Below, one piece after another: positions 1-13,300 of a DNA stretch of 64,000 bases. Source of the DNA: Amblyornis subalaris (Eukaryota > Chordata > Aves > Passeriformes > Ptilonorhynchidae); assembly GCA_018881555.1 (NCBI GenBank), contig JACAXG010000065.1, forward strand, positions 1,201,042 through 1,265,041, in the 5' to 3' direction. How positions within the stretch are numbered: position 1 is the first letter of the stretch; each line of letters opens with the position of its first letter. Position numbers and translations under genes: made by a program. The notes beneath the pieces were generated by a model. It did not search any database. It was not told the origin of the DNA and was given only the letters and a program-made list of their open reading frames with translations.

Positions 1-1231
1 AGCCCTGCCTATCTAAAGGGGTCATCTCTTTCTTTTCGTTAATACTTGTTTCACAGAGAATTTATCTAAAGAGACTAACTTATGCTAAGCAGCTGAACTT
101 AAAGCTTATACCTATGCAAAAAAACCTCTCTGAATCAAAACTACATGGAGAAAGGTGTTGTTCTCGGACACGAATAAACACGCGGAGACAGCTGTCAGGG
201 TTCACCAACAGGCAGAGGCCAAAGGGGAAAGGAGAGAGAGCCGGCCTCTGCCCTCGTCTTTATTTATATGTTTTCAGAAACCACCGTGGATTGGAGGATG
301 GGAATACCACCTCCTGCTGTCCACTGGTCAACAGAATTGTCTATCATATAGGTTAAGAATTCATAAACAACTGTGCTGGTTAGATCAACAAGGCTGTGTT
401 TATACAAAAGTGCGTGAGAAACTATTTGCTGAACTAAAAACACTGCACAACTGAAGAACTGCAAAATGCAGGGCTACAGAAGGGCATGGAATACTCGCTG
501 CTAAAACCTGAAACGAACTTCATACCAGTCTTTGAAGATATAAGTTATTTCATATTACCACATTCCAAATTAAATTTTCACATTCCTAATAAAATTTCTC
601 ATGATCTATATTGAAACAACAGTTTTTAAAAGCAGCTAGACAAAAATACACGTGCTGTTTATTGCAAACCTTAAAATTACATAATTCCTGTCTGCAATAC
701 CTGCAGTTTGCTTCCTTGATCATGAGCACATTAGGTTCTCAATTTAGTCACCTTTCAGTGATTATGTGTACACTCCTACCTTGAAATAGGAGTAAGATAA
801 ATAATGTTAATTTCCTCTCATTACCATCCTTCCCCATGCTCCTTTTTAGCAAGGCTTTCTTGAACATACTTACAAGCAAAGCATAGACCAGCTTTTCTGT
901 TGCTGTTTCCAACCTGTTTCACCTTACAGTAACTACCTGTGCCTCAGCTGGTAGTACAGCACATCTGTTATCCAGAAGCAAATAAAAATCTATGTGTAAA
1001 ACCAGATTTTTTGGTTTTTCTTTAAATCCACTATATAATTGCTAACAATTTAATCTCAGAGTTCCTGATTCATAACTGAAAAAAAACCCCTGATCTTACT
1101 GTAAGATACTGCAGGATGCCAAATTAACATGTATAAATTTCTTGGACAGAATAAACATAATACATCAGAACTGCTTTTTTTTTTGCAGCATTTACTGTTC
1201 TGTTCAGCATTTACTGAACTACTAATCATAC
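1..1231 (-). other. AQR: AQR intron 15, partial
   Basis: No exon matching the next expected AQR segment (CLALPKLNLQFLTLHDYLL in human) is readable here, so the stretch is intron running off the left edge. It is AT-rich and holds no repeat I can name. A short CA microsatellite lies just beyond exon 15, in intron 14, near 1415-1431. Confidence 0.7.
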
Positions 1232-1352
1232 CTTCTCCAGAGTAATATTCAGTTGGTACAATGTTTTCATCCCAAATAATCTTCTCTGTGGGATAGAGAG
1301 GCATCTGGTTGAGTTGCTGAATTTGAGATATTCGTCGCTCATGACGGGAAAC
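1232..1352 (-). CDS. AQR: AQR coding exon 15 (residues 415-454, part of 455)
   Basis: The exon has 121 bases. It begins [20 protein letters not shown] and ends [12 protein letters not shown] plus the first base of Gly455. It is nearly identical to human. The acceptor is CTTTAG and the donor GTATGA. This is the last AQR exon visible in the window. Confidence 0.97.
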
Positions 1353-4300
1353 CTAAAGAAAGGATGCATTTCAAACTTCTCTAAGTCAACAAGGAACAAT
1401 AACGCTATTTTCGAAACACACACACACACACTTAATTCATAAGACTGCTGGTGGTCACTTGCATTTTCTCTTTTCATTTTTTTTTAAATTAAATATTTTA
1501 ATATAACTAAATGCTCAGAGTGACACCAGAAGATGAACAAACACATAGTCCAACTATTGCTCGTTGTACTAGAATCAAACAATCATTTGGCTATTCAGCA
1601 GACCAAAAATGGCACAACAGAACTGAAAATATTCAGTCAAGGCTCAGCAGAGAATCAACTTCAAATAAAACTATTTTCACTTTCCAATAAACATATGGTC
1701 AACAGCTAACTAACACTGCTCAAAGACAGTTAGTCTTTATTCCCTCTCTGAGACACAAAAAATCTATCCAATACTATAATATGTCATCTGAACAAGTATC
1801 TCTCCATGGCATCTCCAGGCATCATATCTCTACCCTCTAAACCTTAGAAAACTACATGAACAATTTTTAAAGAAATCAATAACCACAANATAAGCTTATG
1901 AAAGAGATTTTAAAAAACAGCTATGCTATTCTAATACTGACATCAGATTAGAAGCCTACCGTAANACTGGTATACCTTGAATATCCAAAAAACCATGATA
2001 TGCATCAAATAATATTTCAAATTTGTTTGAGGCCCAAATACTGAATATCTAGATCTACTTCAGCAGATTTTGTTGGTTTTAAATGGGACAAAAAGGTTAC
2101 TAAATAAAGAGCAAAAGCTTTTCCAGAAGAACTCAAAACTATTGCCAAGAATCTCCTTATCAACCTTTACAATTACACCAAACAAAAACATATTAGCTTC
2201 TCATGGAAACTATATTTATGAATAGGCATTTTCAAATACTTAATTTACATGGTTTTAAACCCCATCTTAATATGCCATTTACTGCTATAATGCTGCTGTG
2301 GTTCACAGGCGGTCCAGCAAAACGTCCTAAATGACTGCTTTACTACAGTGTAGTTGCTGGATGTACCTACGCCTTGATTTTTCAATAGAAAAAGTCTAAG
2401 CAACATTAACTATGCTGTTACCAGCAATTCCAGGAGAAACTCCTTTTCGTGGCTCGTGTCCTCCCCTTCGGCCAGCGGCGGCAGCAGGCACAGGTACGAC
2501 GCCACCTGGTGGAGAACGTTGGAGCTGCACAGCGAAAGGAAAAAAAGAAGCCTCTGTCACACTGAAACCAGAGAGAGCACTTCCTGCACCTTCTTTTTCC
2601 TTAAAAAAAATTCCAACTGTCTATTTTGACCAGAGACCAACAATTATGGATCAGCCCTTTAAGTGAAGTTTGAGTATAAGGTGTATGCTGAACTTCTCAC
2701 CTACAATAAACACAGCAAGGGATGAATATTTTTTATTGTTTCAAGACACAGAACCAAACAACAAAGCACACATTGCCTTTATGAAAATTTCTACTGCTAT
2801 CCTTTTACTCACAGAATTTACCATATGGTACAGTTAATACAGTGGCATACTTTCAAGATTTCTGGTTTAGTTCTTCTACAGAACAGAGTAAAAAGAAATA
2901 AACTAAACAAGTTAGAGGTTAACTATCGCAAGTTAATTATTGCGACAACTACTTTAAGCAGCTACCTTATTTTCCAGAAAATTAGTACTTTCTCAAATTC
3001 ATTAGAATAAAAGAAAANTAAAGTTATTTTTCATTACTAGTGGACCCAAACTCTCCCTGTCTCTGTATTTCAGCAGATGTAAAGGCACCATGACAAGTCA
3101 GAAGAAACTGGTAAGTCACATGAGAAGTCAGAAAGAAAAAGAGGCTAGAAATTTGTTCAATTAAATTGTATGAGAACAATGAACTTCAATTTCAATTTGA
3201 TAACTTACCTAAGGGGTCCAAATAACTTCATCAATGCATCACGAGTATCTACAGCAGCTACATTTGAGAGTGCAAAGTCATATAACTCTGGGAAATGTGC
3301 AAATGCTGCTCTCTACAAAAGATCCATGCACAAAAACTGGATGTAAGCATATTAATAAAATAATTTAATAACGTTTTAAATATTTAGAAAAAAACATAGC
3401 TTGTTCTGATTCATAATAAGCACCACTCTATAGACCCTACTAGGATAGAAATAAAAGCCAGAGGAAATCTCCATTTTTCTTAACACCTTNTATTTGTTAC
3501 TCCTGGATTTCTGCCACAGCGTCTTTCTTATACACCCTTCCATCAGCATTTGTTGTCATTAAAATAAAACATAAGGGATCAGATATGTAGCTTTGCAGGT
3601 GACTAAGAAAAGCAAGGAACAAGTTTAATTTAACCATGTTTCCTTGAATTGTTCTGTTGAAACTGATGGGAACAATTCTGAAAAGCACACACTAATTTAC
3701 TCTTACATACAAGGGACCACTGTTGCCACATAGGAGTACACTGATCTTGAGGAAATGCTGCCACCTACTGCATCATCACAGGGTCCTACAGCATTCTGCT
3801 TCCCTTCTCAACAGATCTAACAGGAACAGTTCATCTTGGTAACTTCAAGTTCAAAGTGCTGATGTTTTCCTAGAGCATATTATTTAGTCATAGTCACTTC
3901 CACCACACTGAAACGTTACATCTCCAATATGGTACTGGCAGTCAACCTAAAACTATTCCTGTAACTTAATAGGGAAAATAAGGAGTTTGATTTGGGAAAT
4001 AACCTCATGCCTATTCCAGATGCAAATTAGACTAGAACAACAAAACCAAATCCTCTGTCTCCCATAAGCACTTCATCATCTGCCTACCTGTAGAGAAGTT
4101 ATTCTGTCATAGTGAATTGTTGTCATCTCATTCTCTGTCAAAGCATTTCCAGTCTGATCATTGATTTCAAAGCCGGTGTAGAATTTAAGCATATCTAAAA
4201 GCTGAGACATCATCAATATAAATTAGTGGATTAACAATAAGAGACAACCTATACAAAACCCCCCACAATTTGAGAGGACAAATGCACAAACAAGAGCTCC

Positions 4301-7300
4301 TCCAAGTTCTAAAAGAAATGGACTAAGGAGTGGTATCTAAATTTCATGCTTGGCTGATGCATAAAATAATTTTGGTTAGGTATCTCACCTGCAAGCCATC
4401 GAAATTAAAGTATAGTCCACAACCAATATNGTTTCTTTATATACTAGGACTTGAAACTGAAACTAATCACACTAAGGTGATCCAGCCAGAGATTCAGTGA
4501 GTCACTGAACCCAACTTACGGCTTGCTGCTACCAAAGGTGCTCTTGCACCCTTCTGCCCTCTGTGATGGCAGTTCTGAAATTCATCCTATCTTTCAATGG
4601 GATTATTTAACTTGGAGGAAGAAAATTATTCAGATGTGCTGCTGGATTTGTGTTCCATCAATACTGACCCTCAGAGAAAATTAAGAAGTGCCAGAGATGG
4701 GGAACAGCAAGCAGCAGGAAAAGCAGCTGAGATGCAGGAAAGNGGACAGATCTTCAGATCCTGCCATAAAAAAACAATATACTAGCTATGACTGAGTAAA
4801 CCGAAGGATGGGACTGAAAAACTTCTGCACTGTAGAACAGTCCGAAGTCAAAATGAACAGAAGAATGCANTGGTGACAACCTCTGCTCTGTGTGTGATAA
4901 AGCATGCCAGGAGCTTTCTAGCTTGTACTTTTAAGAACTTTTCAAAAACAGAAGCAGAAGTATTACTCTGCTCTTGTGAGACCCCACCTGGAGTACTGTG
5001 TCCAGCTCTGCGGCCTCCAACACAAAAAAAAAAAAAAGTGGACTTGTTAGAACAAGTTCAGAGGAGCTGACTACAGGGCTGGAGCATGTCTTCTATAACA
5101 ACAGGCTGAGAGTTAGGACTGTTCAGCCTGGAGAAGAGAAGGCTCCATGAAGACCTTATAGCAGCCTTTACAGTACCTAAAGGGGGCAACAAGAAGGTTG
5201 GAAAGGGACTTTTCACAGGACATGTAGTGATAGGACAAGAGGGAATGGCCTTAAACTACAGGAGGGTAGGATTAGATTAGATACTAGAATGGAATTTTTT
5301 ACTGTGAGGGTGGTGAGGCACCGGAACTGGTTGCCCACAGAGGCTGTGGATTCCCCATCCCTGGAGGTGTTCATGAACCAGGTTGGATGGGACTCTGAGT
5401 AACCTGGTCTAGTGGAAGGTGTCCCCATACATAGCAAGATGGTTGGAAATGGATGATCTTTAAGGTCCCTTCCAACTCAAGCCTATGATTTCGTGAAATG
5501 TAAGAGCAGTCACACACATAGGTACACGTAAGAAGGAACTACTGTCTAAAAGATTTAAATAAATATGCAGTTTGCATCCAGAGAAAAGCCTATCTTTAAC
5601 AAACGAATACAAAACAAAACTGCAGCTTTCAGAAACAAAACGAACAACAAAGTTATTTTAAACAACTTTGTATCTCACCTGGCAGAAGAGATGACCCTCT
5701 TTCTCTCTTTTAGCAAGACTAGACAGGTAACAGTGAACAACAAGATGGGAGTCATCCAATACTGTATTAAACCAGCGCCGTGTGGGAAGCAAAGCCTGTG
5801 GTAAATAACCTCACATTAATATAGGCAACTCTTCAAAAGGTAAGAAATCCTGGCTTCTCAGAATTTTCCATTTCAAGAATGCATATTAAGATAGATTGCT
5901 GCAGTTATTTGCGTATCTAATACCCTAACAGAGGTATCAAAGCAGCATTTATGTATGTCAAGACACTGGTTTTATGCAGGTAAGCTGCTATGAACACAGT
6001 CTTTTATGTAACTGGGAGCATGGCACGAACTTGCCATTGGTGAGCACTCATTCTGCCAGTAAAAAATCGAAATTAAATAATTATTCTACTACTAAGTGTC
6101 TGTGTGCTACAAAAGATATGTCAAACTGCTTCAGCATTGTTTTAAATGTTTGTTTTCTACACTAATTTCATTAATTTTAAGCTTGTCTTCCTCAAAATTG
6201 CCAACTGTTTCTTCTAAATATGATATAGTATCTTCTTTTCTTTGTAAAATACTCTAGCATTTTTCAAATCTTCAATAAAAACAAAATAGAGATCTTTTCT
6301 TTTCAATGTAAATAGCTTAAGCTGATGTATGTAGCAACTGTTGAACAGCAAGCATACAGTAATACAGCACAATTTACGAGAAAAATTAGTTGTTCTCTAC
6401 AAACTGAAGTTAGAAAGCCAAAAAGCATCAACATTGTGTTTAGAACCAAGATGAAGAAAATGAAATAATCTGTAGTAGAAAATGTTGATTACCCTGCACA
6501 ATGATTCCAAAAACAAACTCATAACACCGTAAGAACTCTCCATGGAATCATTACTTTCAAATTATCAAATCACCAGGTTTTGATGGCAGTGTATGTACTG
6601 TAATATGAAACAGCAGTATTCTGAAAAAGGCTTCAACACAAGTAAAAAGAGTCCATTCACACAGTACATGCTAAAAAGGCAACAAGACTTGGATTTACAG
6701 CTAATTTCTCATTTGCTTGTTCCAGTCACTTAAACAGGCTTTATAACCTGTCTGAATTCTAACCTTTCTGTAACACCTAGAGAGAAACAACATTAAATGG
6801 GCTGCCTTTAAGCACTCTGGCTGACAGACAGATTTTAGTTCACCTTCCAATACATATTTTCTCTTTTAAGAGTATATTACATACACAAGACAACAAGCTC
6901 TCATTTATTCGTTCTATTGTAACTACAAGCACAGACTACTTAAGTGATTTAACAGAGGACAGCCTGAAGAAATTCAAGATCAAGGCATTGTAAAGTTCCC
7001 TGTGATACTGTTTCAGAAAACTCTATTTCAGAATGCCTTCTGAATCTGAAGTTCCCATAAATAAATATCTACTCAAGCAAGAAATTGTAAATGAATGCCT
7101 TTTACTTTTAATACTGGTACTGTGGTATCTAGAATTTTCTCACTTCCTAAGTATCTGCTGAGAAATTTCACAAAACCTTGCTTCATCCCCTGTTACTCTG
7201 TAACAAACTGCAGATCACCAGACCAGGTACTTCTAAATTACAAATTCTAGTCAAACAGAAATAGTTTGCACTTCAGAACTACTGCTGCTTTTTGGGATTT

Positions 7301-10300
7301 AACCCTATAACACAAAAGATACTTTAAGTGACCTGTTATGCATTGGGAATAATAATTCTGAATTATCCATAGCAGATTAAAGCATCACACATTGTCATCA
7401 ACTGCCAGAATTATTACCTCTATTCCAATAAAATTCCCTTCACTGAGCACTTTAGGATCCTATTTTTGTCTAAGAATTCATCTGGATTATCAACATTACT
7501 GTTCAGTTCCCAATACTGATGCACTGCTACAACCTCCTATTTACAGATGGAACACCACTATTAAGCAACCATATGCACAGTGGTGACATAACCACCTGCT
7601 ATTTGGAATAAGGCTGTAATAATTACTTTATGCATTTAAAACCTAGAAAAGTACACCTGAAAGCTGGCTGAATCAATTTAATAACTTACCTCAAGGTCAA
7701 GCATGAGTTCAATAAACCTCTCGCAATAATGAACTTTGTCCATAGAAATAGGACCTAGATAAAAAAAATATTTTTTTAAACTGATCCATGTCATAATATA
7801 TTTACACTTGAACAATTCTTTAAAAATTAAATAAATGCTACAAATACAACAGTATTAATTTTAATCTTGTTAAAAACTAATTAAAACATTCTTCTCTTTC
7901 TGAAACAATCCTTTCTTACATCCAAAATTATTCTGATAGCAATGAAAGAGTAATAGAACCAGAATTTCAGGAGTGATTTTATCAACCTTGAAAAACCTCG
8001 AGTGTGACATGCAAAAATGCACACTTCCATGAGATATCACTGGCCCATTAAGCTTGTTAAAACTTTTAATGCCAGGTACTCAAAAAGACATTTTTAAAAG
8101 CTGCAGTCAAGTTGCGTGCAAAAGGCCTGGACCATATTCAGGGTACTCCGTGGTGACTACTAAGGGACCTTTAGAATCATGTCAAAGCACACACAAAGTT
8201 TGTTTTAATGACTGTGTAATTCTTACAGCCTCCAAAGAACTGTTAGTGTAAATCTTCCTAAAACAGGTCTAGCATAATTAGGAAAACAGGGCGGATAGGT
8301 ATCCTTTCTGAGGAAACCACAATACACAAAATTTACCCTTCCAGCTCAGGTAAGTTTGCTAAGAGTTTAACAGCAAAAGCAGAACTCTGGGAAGTGATTT
8401 CACCCAAATTGTGCTGTGCTTAGAGCATAATAATCCTTTTCTGTTAAAAGACTAACATCTTCCTGTACAAACACTTTTCCTTTCTAAATCAGGCAAGCAG
8501 ATAATTTTGCTTGTCACAATGACTTATAAATCAAGAGTAGTCAAATTTTACAGAATTTCACTTCACTTAGGCTTTTGTTCTCACTGTAAATCAACAGTAT
8601 TAACAGACAGAGCCTTATGACATGCATTTATACCACCTGTTTAACAAGGCATCTAAGTATGTATGAAATGCTTTAATGCTTTAAGGCTCTAAGCACACAA
8701 GAATATCGGTACAGAGAAACACTGTTTTTACTAAGTACATACTGAACAGATGGAGGTTTAAAGCAGCCTTTTGCTGTTTCATTTTTAAAGCATATATAGA
8801 TTTGAATATTAATTTTGATATGAAATCCATGCAGACAGGCATAGATTTCACTACAAGCCCACCTGAACAAGGTCACCAACCTCAGGTTGGTATCCTAAGG
8901 AATAGTTGCTTCAGCAACAGGAANGAATTTAACACAGATTACCAGAAAACAAAGTAACATTAAGAAAACAAAGTAACATAAAGAGTTACCTGAGACAGGT
9001 ATTGACTTTAGAACAGAAATGAATTTCTGAATGAGCTGTGAAAGAAATCTTCTCTCTCGATATGCTCTAAAATTGGACATGTAACAAAAGAATTAATACT
9101 CCTTAAATGCAGACTAGAAGTACATTGTAACTTTCACTAATACAAAGTTAGCTGCTTCGAAATTTATATAATGGTAGCAAGTTGCTTTGAAACACACCTA
9201 AACTGTTTAGATGATAACTTTTCTCTCTGCACTCAGGCAGACAGATTAGCNGTCTACAGTTTTAGGCACAGAAACTGATTAACAACCCATGCTTCTTCCT
9301 GTGTCAAAGAGAAGTATGCCACCACCTACATCTTACCACACTGTCACACAAAGACATGGGAACATTTAATTTTGGTGAGATAGACACAGATTTATTCAAA
9401 TACTTGCATAATCTATATGCCTAAGAGCTAAACATTTGCTAAAGGTCATGTAAAAAAGTGAGTAACTACATGAATATTCTTTTATGCTTTCATCCTATAG
9501 CTCTAAGATTTGTATCACAAATTCACTGATCAAATAAAATATAAAGTTCTGTAACAGTATTTTGCATAAAGACTATTGAAAAACAAAACAGCTTCCAGGA
9601 GACCATATATGATCAATCCTTACTTGCCACAGGATTTTTAAAAAACACTTTTGTAATTGAAACTATTTATTTTAACTGAAACACAATGAATGCATTAAGG
9701 ATTTTGGATTTAACAGGAAAAAAAGGTTTCTGTAACATACTTCATTCTTGACTCTTCATCCATTTTTGCATCATTTTTCTTAATTAGATTCCAGAATTTT
9801 CTTAGTTTTGGTGTCTTTTTCAGCTCTTGTTCCAGTCGATTCTGAAAGGTTAAAATGTTTTTCAATCACCAAGAAGCCTTGTTCTCTTGATAAAAATACA
9901 ATCTACTCTTTTTATTAAAAAAGAAAAATATATAACAAACTGAAATAAACAGCTGTCTCTGGCTATTCTCAGTATCACTGTAAAACAAAAATGTAATAAT
10001 GCAAGAGAGACCCCAGCCATGACCAGATGTCAGCTCTACTGCCTGCCTTTGACTTCATGGCCTTCTCTACAATTATAGCTTGAAGAAGCTACAAACAACA
10101 TAAAGCTTAATTTTATGAAAAATTACATAAAAATTATTAGTACATGGAAATTAGCAACAACAAGAAAGAATTTAACAAAGCACACAAAAATATAATTCTA
10201 CAGCAATCTGTCAATATTAGAATTCCTTAACAGTATTCCATAAGAATTCACTTTACACGACTTGAATAATGCCTAGAAAAGTGCTCTGCCAGGTAACAGG

Positions 10301-13300
10301 GTTATACTTACAGGTTGTAGAGCCATCCACATCGGTAAGGAAATGAGCTGTTGCACCTGACCTCGGATCAAATCCACTTCCTGTTAGAAAGTTACAGATG
10401 AAAAAAAATTTTTTTTAATTTTTATNTTTTCTGATATGCCTGTCCTACAAAATACACCAGTGTACATTACCATCTGGCAAAAATATTTATACTGTTCTAT
10501 TAGATTTCACAATTTCCTAACAGGAAACTGCACTACACCCCTACCCAGTAACACCTTTGTATTTTAGGTTCTTTTCATGGAGTCTGTCCGTTCTTAATAC
10601 TTCACCAGGGGTCCCATTCATGCGAGTATTTTCAGCACAAAAGCTGCTGAGAACTGATGATCCTTCTTCAGTCATTTCTTATTCTTGAACTCAGCTTTCC
10701 TACTGTGCTTTCTCTACTTGTTTTTAATCTACTCTCTCTCCTGAAGCCCTTAACTTACCAAGTTTCTCTTACTTTATCTATGCTCTTCCCATTATCCGAA
10801 ATAAACAATTTTCTCTATGTCAGTTCAAAGTGTTCTCTCCAACTCTGCCTGTGATCTGGATCCACAATGTTTTCCTTCTTTCCTAAACTACTGGAAAACT
10901 TCCATTGACATCTTAAGTATGTCTTTATAGACAAATACTCAATTCTCAGCATTCTGAAACTTCAAACTTCAGTGCTCTTCACTTAAAACACTACTGTGAC
11001 TATTCCATTCCGCCCTTCATAAAGAAGGGCAGCTACTAATAGCAGTGTGCTTTTACACACACATTTTCACTGGCTTCCCTATCATGTTATGTTAGAAATG
11101 TGCTCTAAAAAAAGGATTCCATAGTCACCATCAAACTATTTAAAATGAAGATGCCACTACAGAAAAACACTATCTCAATAAACTATACACATAAAGTTCA
11201 AGATGGTTACTGGCTCCCAAAATCATTCCTAACTCCAAAATAAAATAATACACTTTCTAAGTTGTTTGTCTGAAAGACAATTTTGTTATTTGTGCAGATC
11301 CTGATTTTTAATAATACATATCACGTGCAATGTAATAAGAAAAAAGCCCAGTAGCAAGAGACGTTAGAGAGCACTGTTTTATATAACAGATAATTGTGAT
11401 TTCTCCCTGCTTGCTATTTAGGATCTTTAACCCTGTTTAAACTATAGATTGAGAACACAAATTGGTGCAATGCTTTCTTAAAACTAGCTCAGGAGAACAG
11501 CACAAAGAAATAGCATCTAAACCTGGTTTCGAAAGTGAAAAAAAACCCACTGTCTTTCTCAATAGTTACTGGCAATAATTTTTGTGCTATTTCCTAGGCA
11601 AACTAAAAAGAGCACAGTAGTAACTAATTTGCTTTTAAGTGTAAAGCACCTTTTCAAATATAAACACATAATTTTTAAACTACTATTTTCAATATAAAAA
11701 TTTACATTAAATCATGTCTATAAATTGTCTAAGTGCCAATCCTCCAATTTCAAGTCTCATCTACGACCTTGGGTCAGAGAAAAGCAAATGTGATGAGAGA
11801 TACAAAGTAAGAGTCAAAACAGAGGGTAAAAGCCCTCCGGTACTGTCTTCACCTTAAATCGGAATTTCCATCTGCCTCGTAAGAAGAAATTGCTCAAACT
11901 AAACTGCTATTAACACAGAACAGCATAAACACACTGGAAATATTACAGTTACTTTTAACATACCAAACTATTGAAGCAGTGATCAAGGAAAAGCAGCAGG
12001 ACTGTCTGTTCATGCAGAGAGTATTCACTCTCATTTTCAACCAGTGATGCTTCCAGTATGCATTTGAAAAAGAAAGGAAAGTGTTCTGGCCTTTTTTTGA
12101 ATGTCTAGGAATAAAAGAGGGAGTTAATTTTGAGACAGGTTGATACGAATAACTTCAATCTTCATTCACATAACAAAGCTTAAGTTCTCTAAATCCATTT
12201 AAATCTATAAATAGAGAGATTACTTTTTCTAATTTTCATTTATTCTGACCAGGCAGCACAAGCGAAACAGACAAATTATATCTTCCCATCAAGGGATCCT
12301 CAGACTATACCTTCTGCATAGTCTAACACAGGTGATGCACAGGACAAACCGAACAAGAAGCACAAGTGAAGTGCTGTGGGAATGTTCAACTGATGACTGC
12401 ACAGAAATACTGTAAAATGTCCCAGGTAGAAGAAAAGGGGTAGGTTTTGGCTAAAATTACAGCAGCTCTAAGCGATCTGCGAAAAGTGAGGAGGTAAAAA
12501 CCACCAGAGATTATTTATAGTCCTGGAACTTCCATTCAGTGACCTCAGCAAGAAAAAGATAAACTAAATAATCACCTAGATAAAATGGTTTCTTTACAAG
12601 GGTAGTCATGTACCAAATAAAAAATTTAAATAAGCTGCTTGGAATGTACACGCACCTGTCATTTTACCCCTAGTACATATGCCAGAAGAAAAAACCACAG
12701 ACATCACATGAGCAAGTTATTAATCCTTTGTGCTTTGCCAGCACTCAAGTAATGGCACAGGTATTGAAGTAAGTGCGCTTCTGAAATAATGCCTGCATGG
12801 AATGTATAACTAGGCTCACATTGTTGAGACAGCCTGTGAGAAATGGACTGTTCATAGAAACATTAAATAATTTCTAAACCTATTATTACCAAAAAACAAA
12901 CAAACAAACAAAAACCCCAAACAAAAAACTCAACCGAACAGTAAACACAAAAGAATAAAACAGTATTTTAGTATCAATAAAAAAGGCAGAAAACCATATT
13001 CGCATGTTTTAAGCAAGACACAATTTGATAACGTTAGACTTCCAGTGGTGCCTTCTTATATACAGAGATATATAAATCCTTTTTTTTCTTTCAATATCAG
13101 AGCAAGAATTCTCTGTAAATACCCAATTTCTGTCAAGTGCCAAAAAAGCAAATGCTGGTGATAATGTACGACATCTCACAGCAGAATGAAGGACTTCTGC
13201 ACCAGAAGGAATCAAGTAATTTTTCCTCTCTCCATTCCTNTCTCCAAAAAGAACACAAAGTTTAAAACACCATACGATATATTCCAGCTGAGGCACTATT

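Noticed and set aside
539..561. Finding indexed with residue numbers instead of nucleotides
   Set aside because: These are ZNF770 residue numbers; the corresponding nucleotides are 31170-31238, where the real entry is given. Nothing is claimed at nucleotides 539-561.
850..930. Exon-like minus-strand segment ending before TAAGTATG
   Set aside because: The translation does not match the next expected AQR segment, and the frame has no conserved wording.
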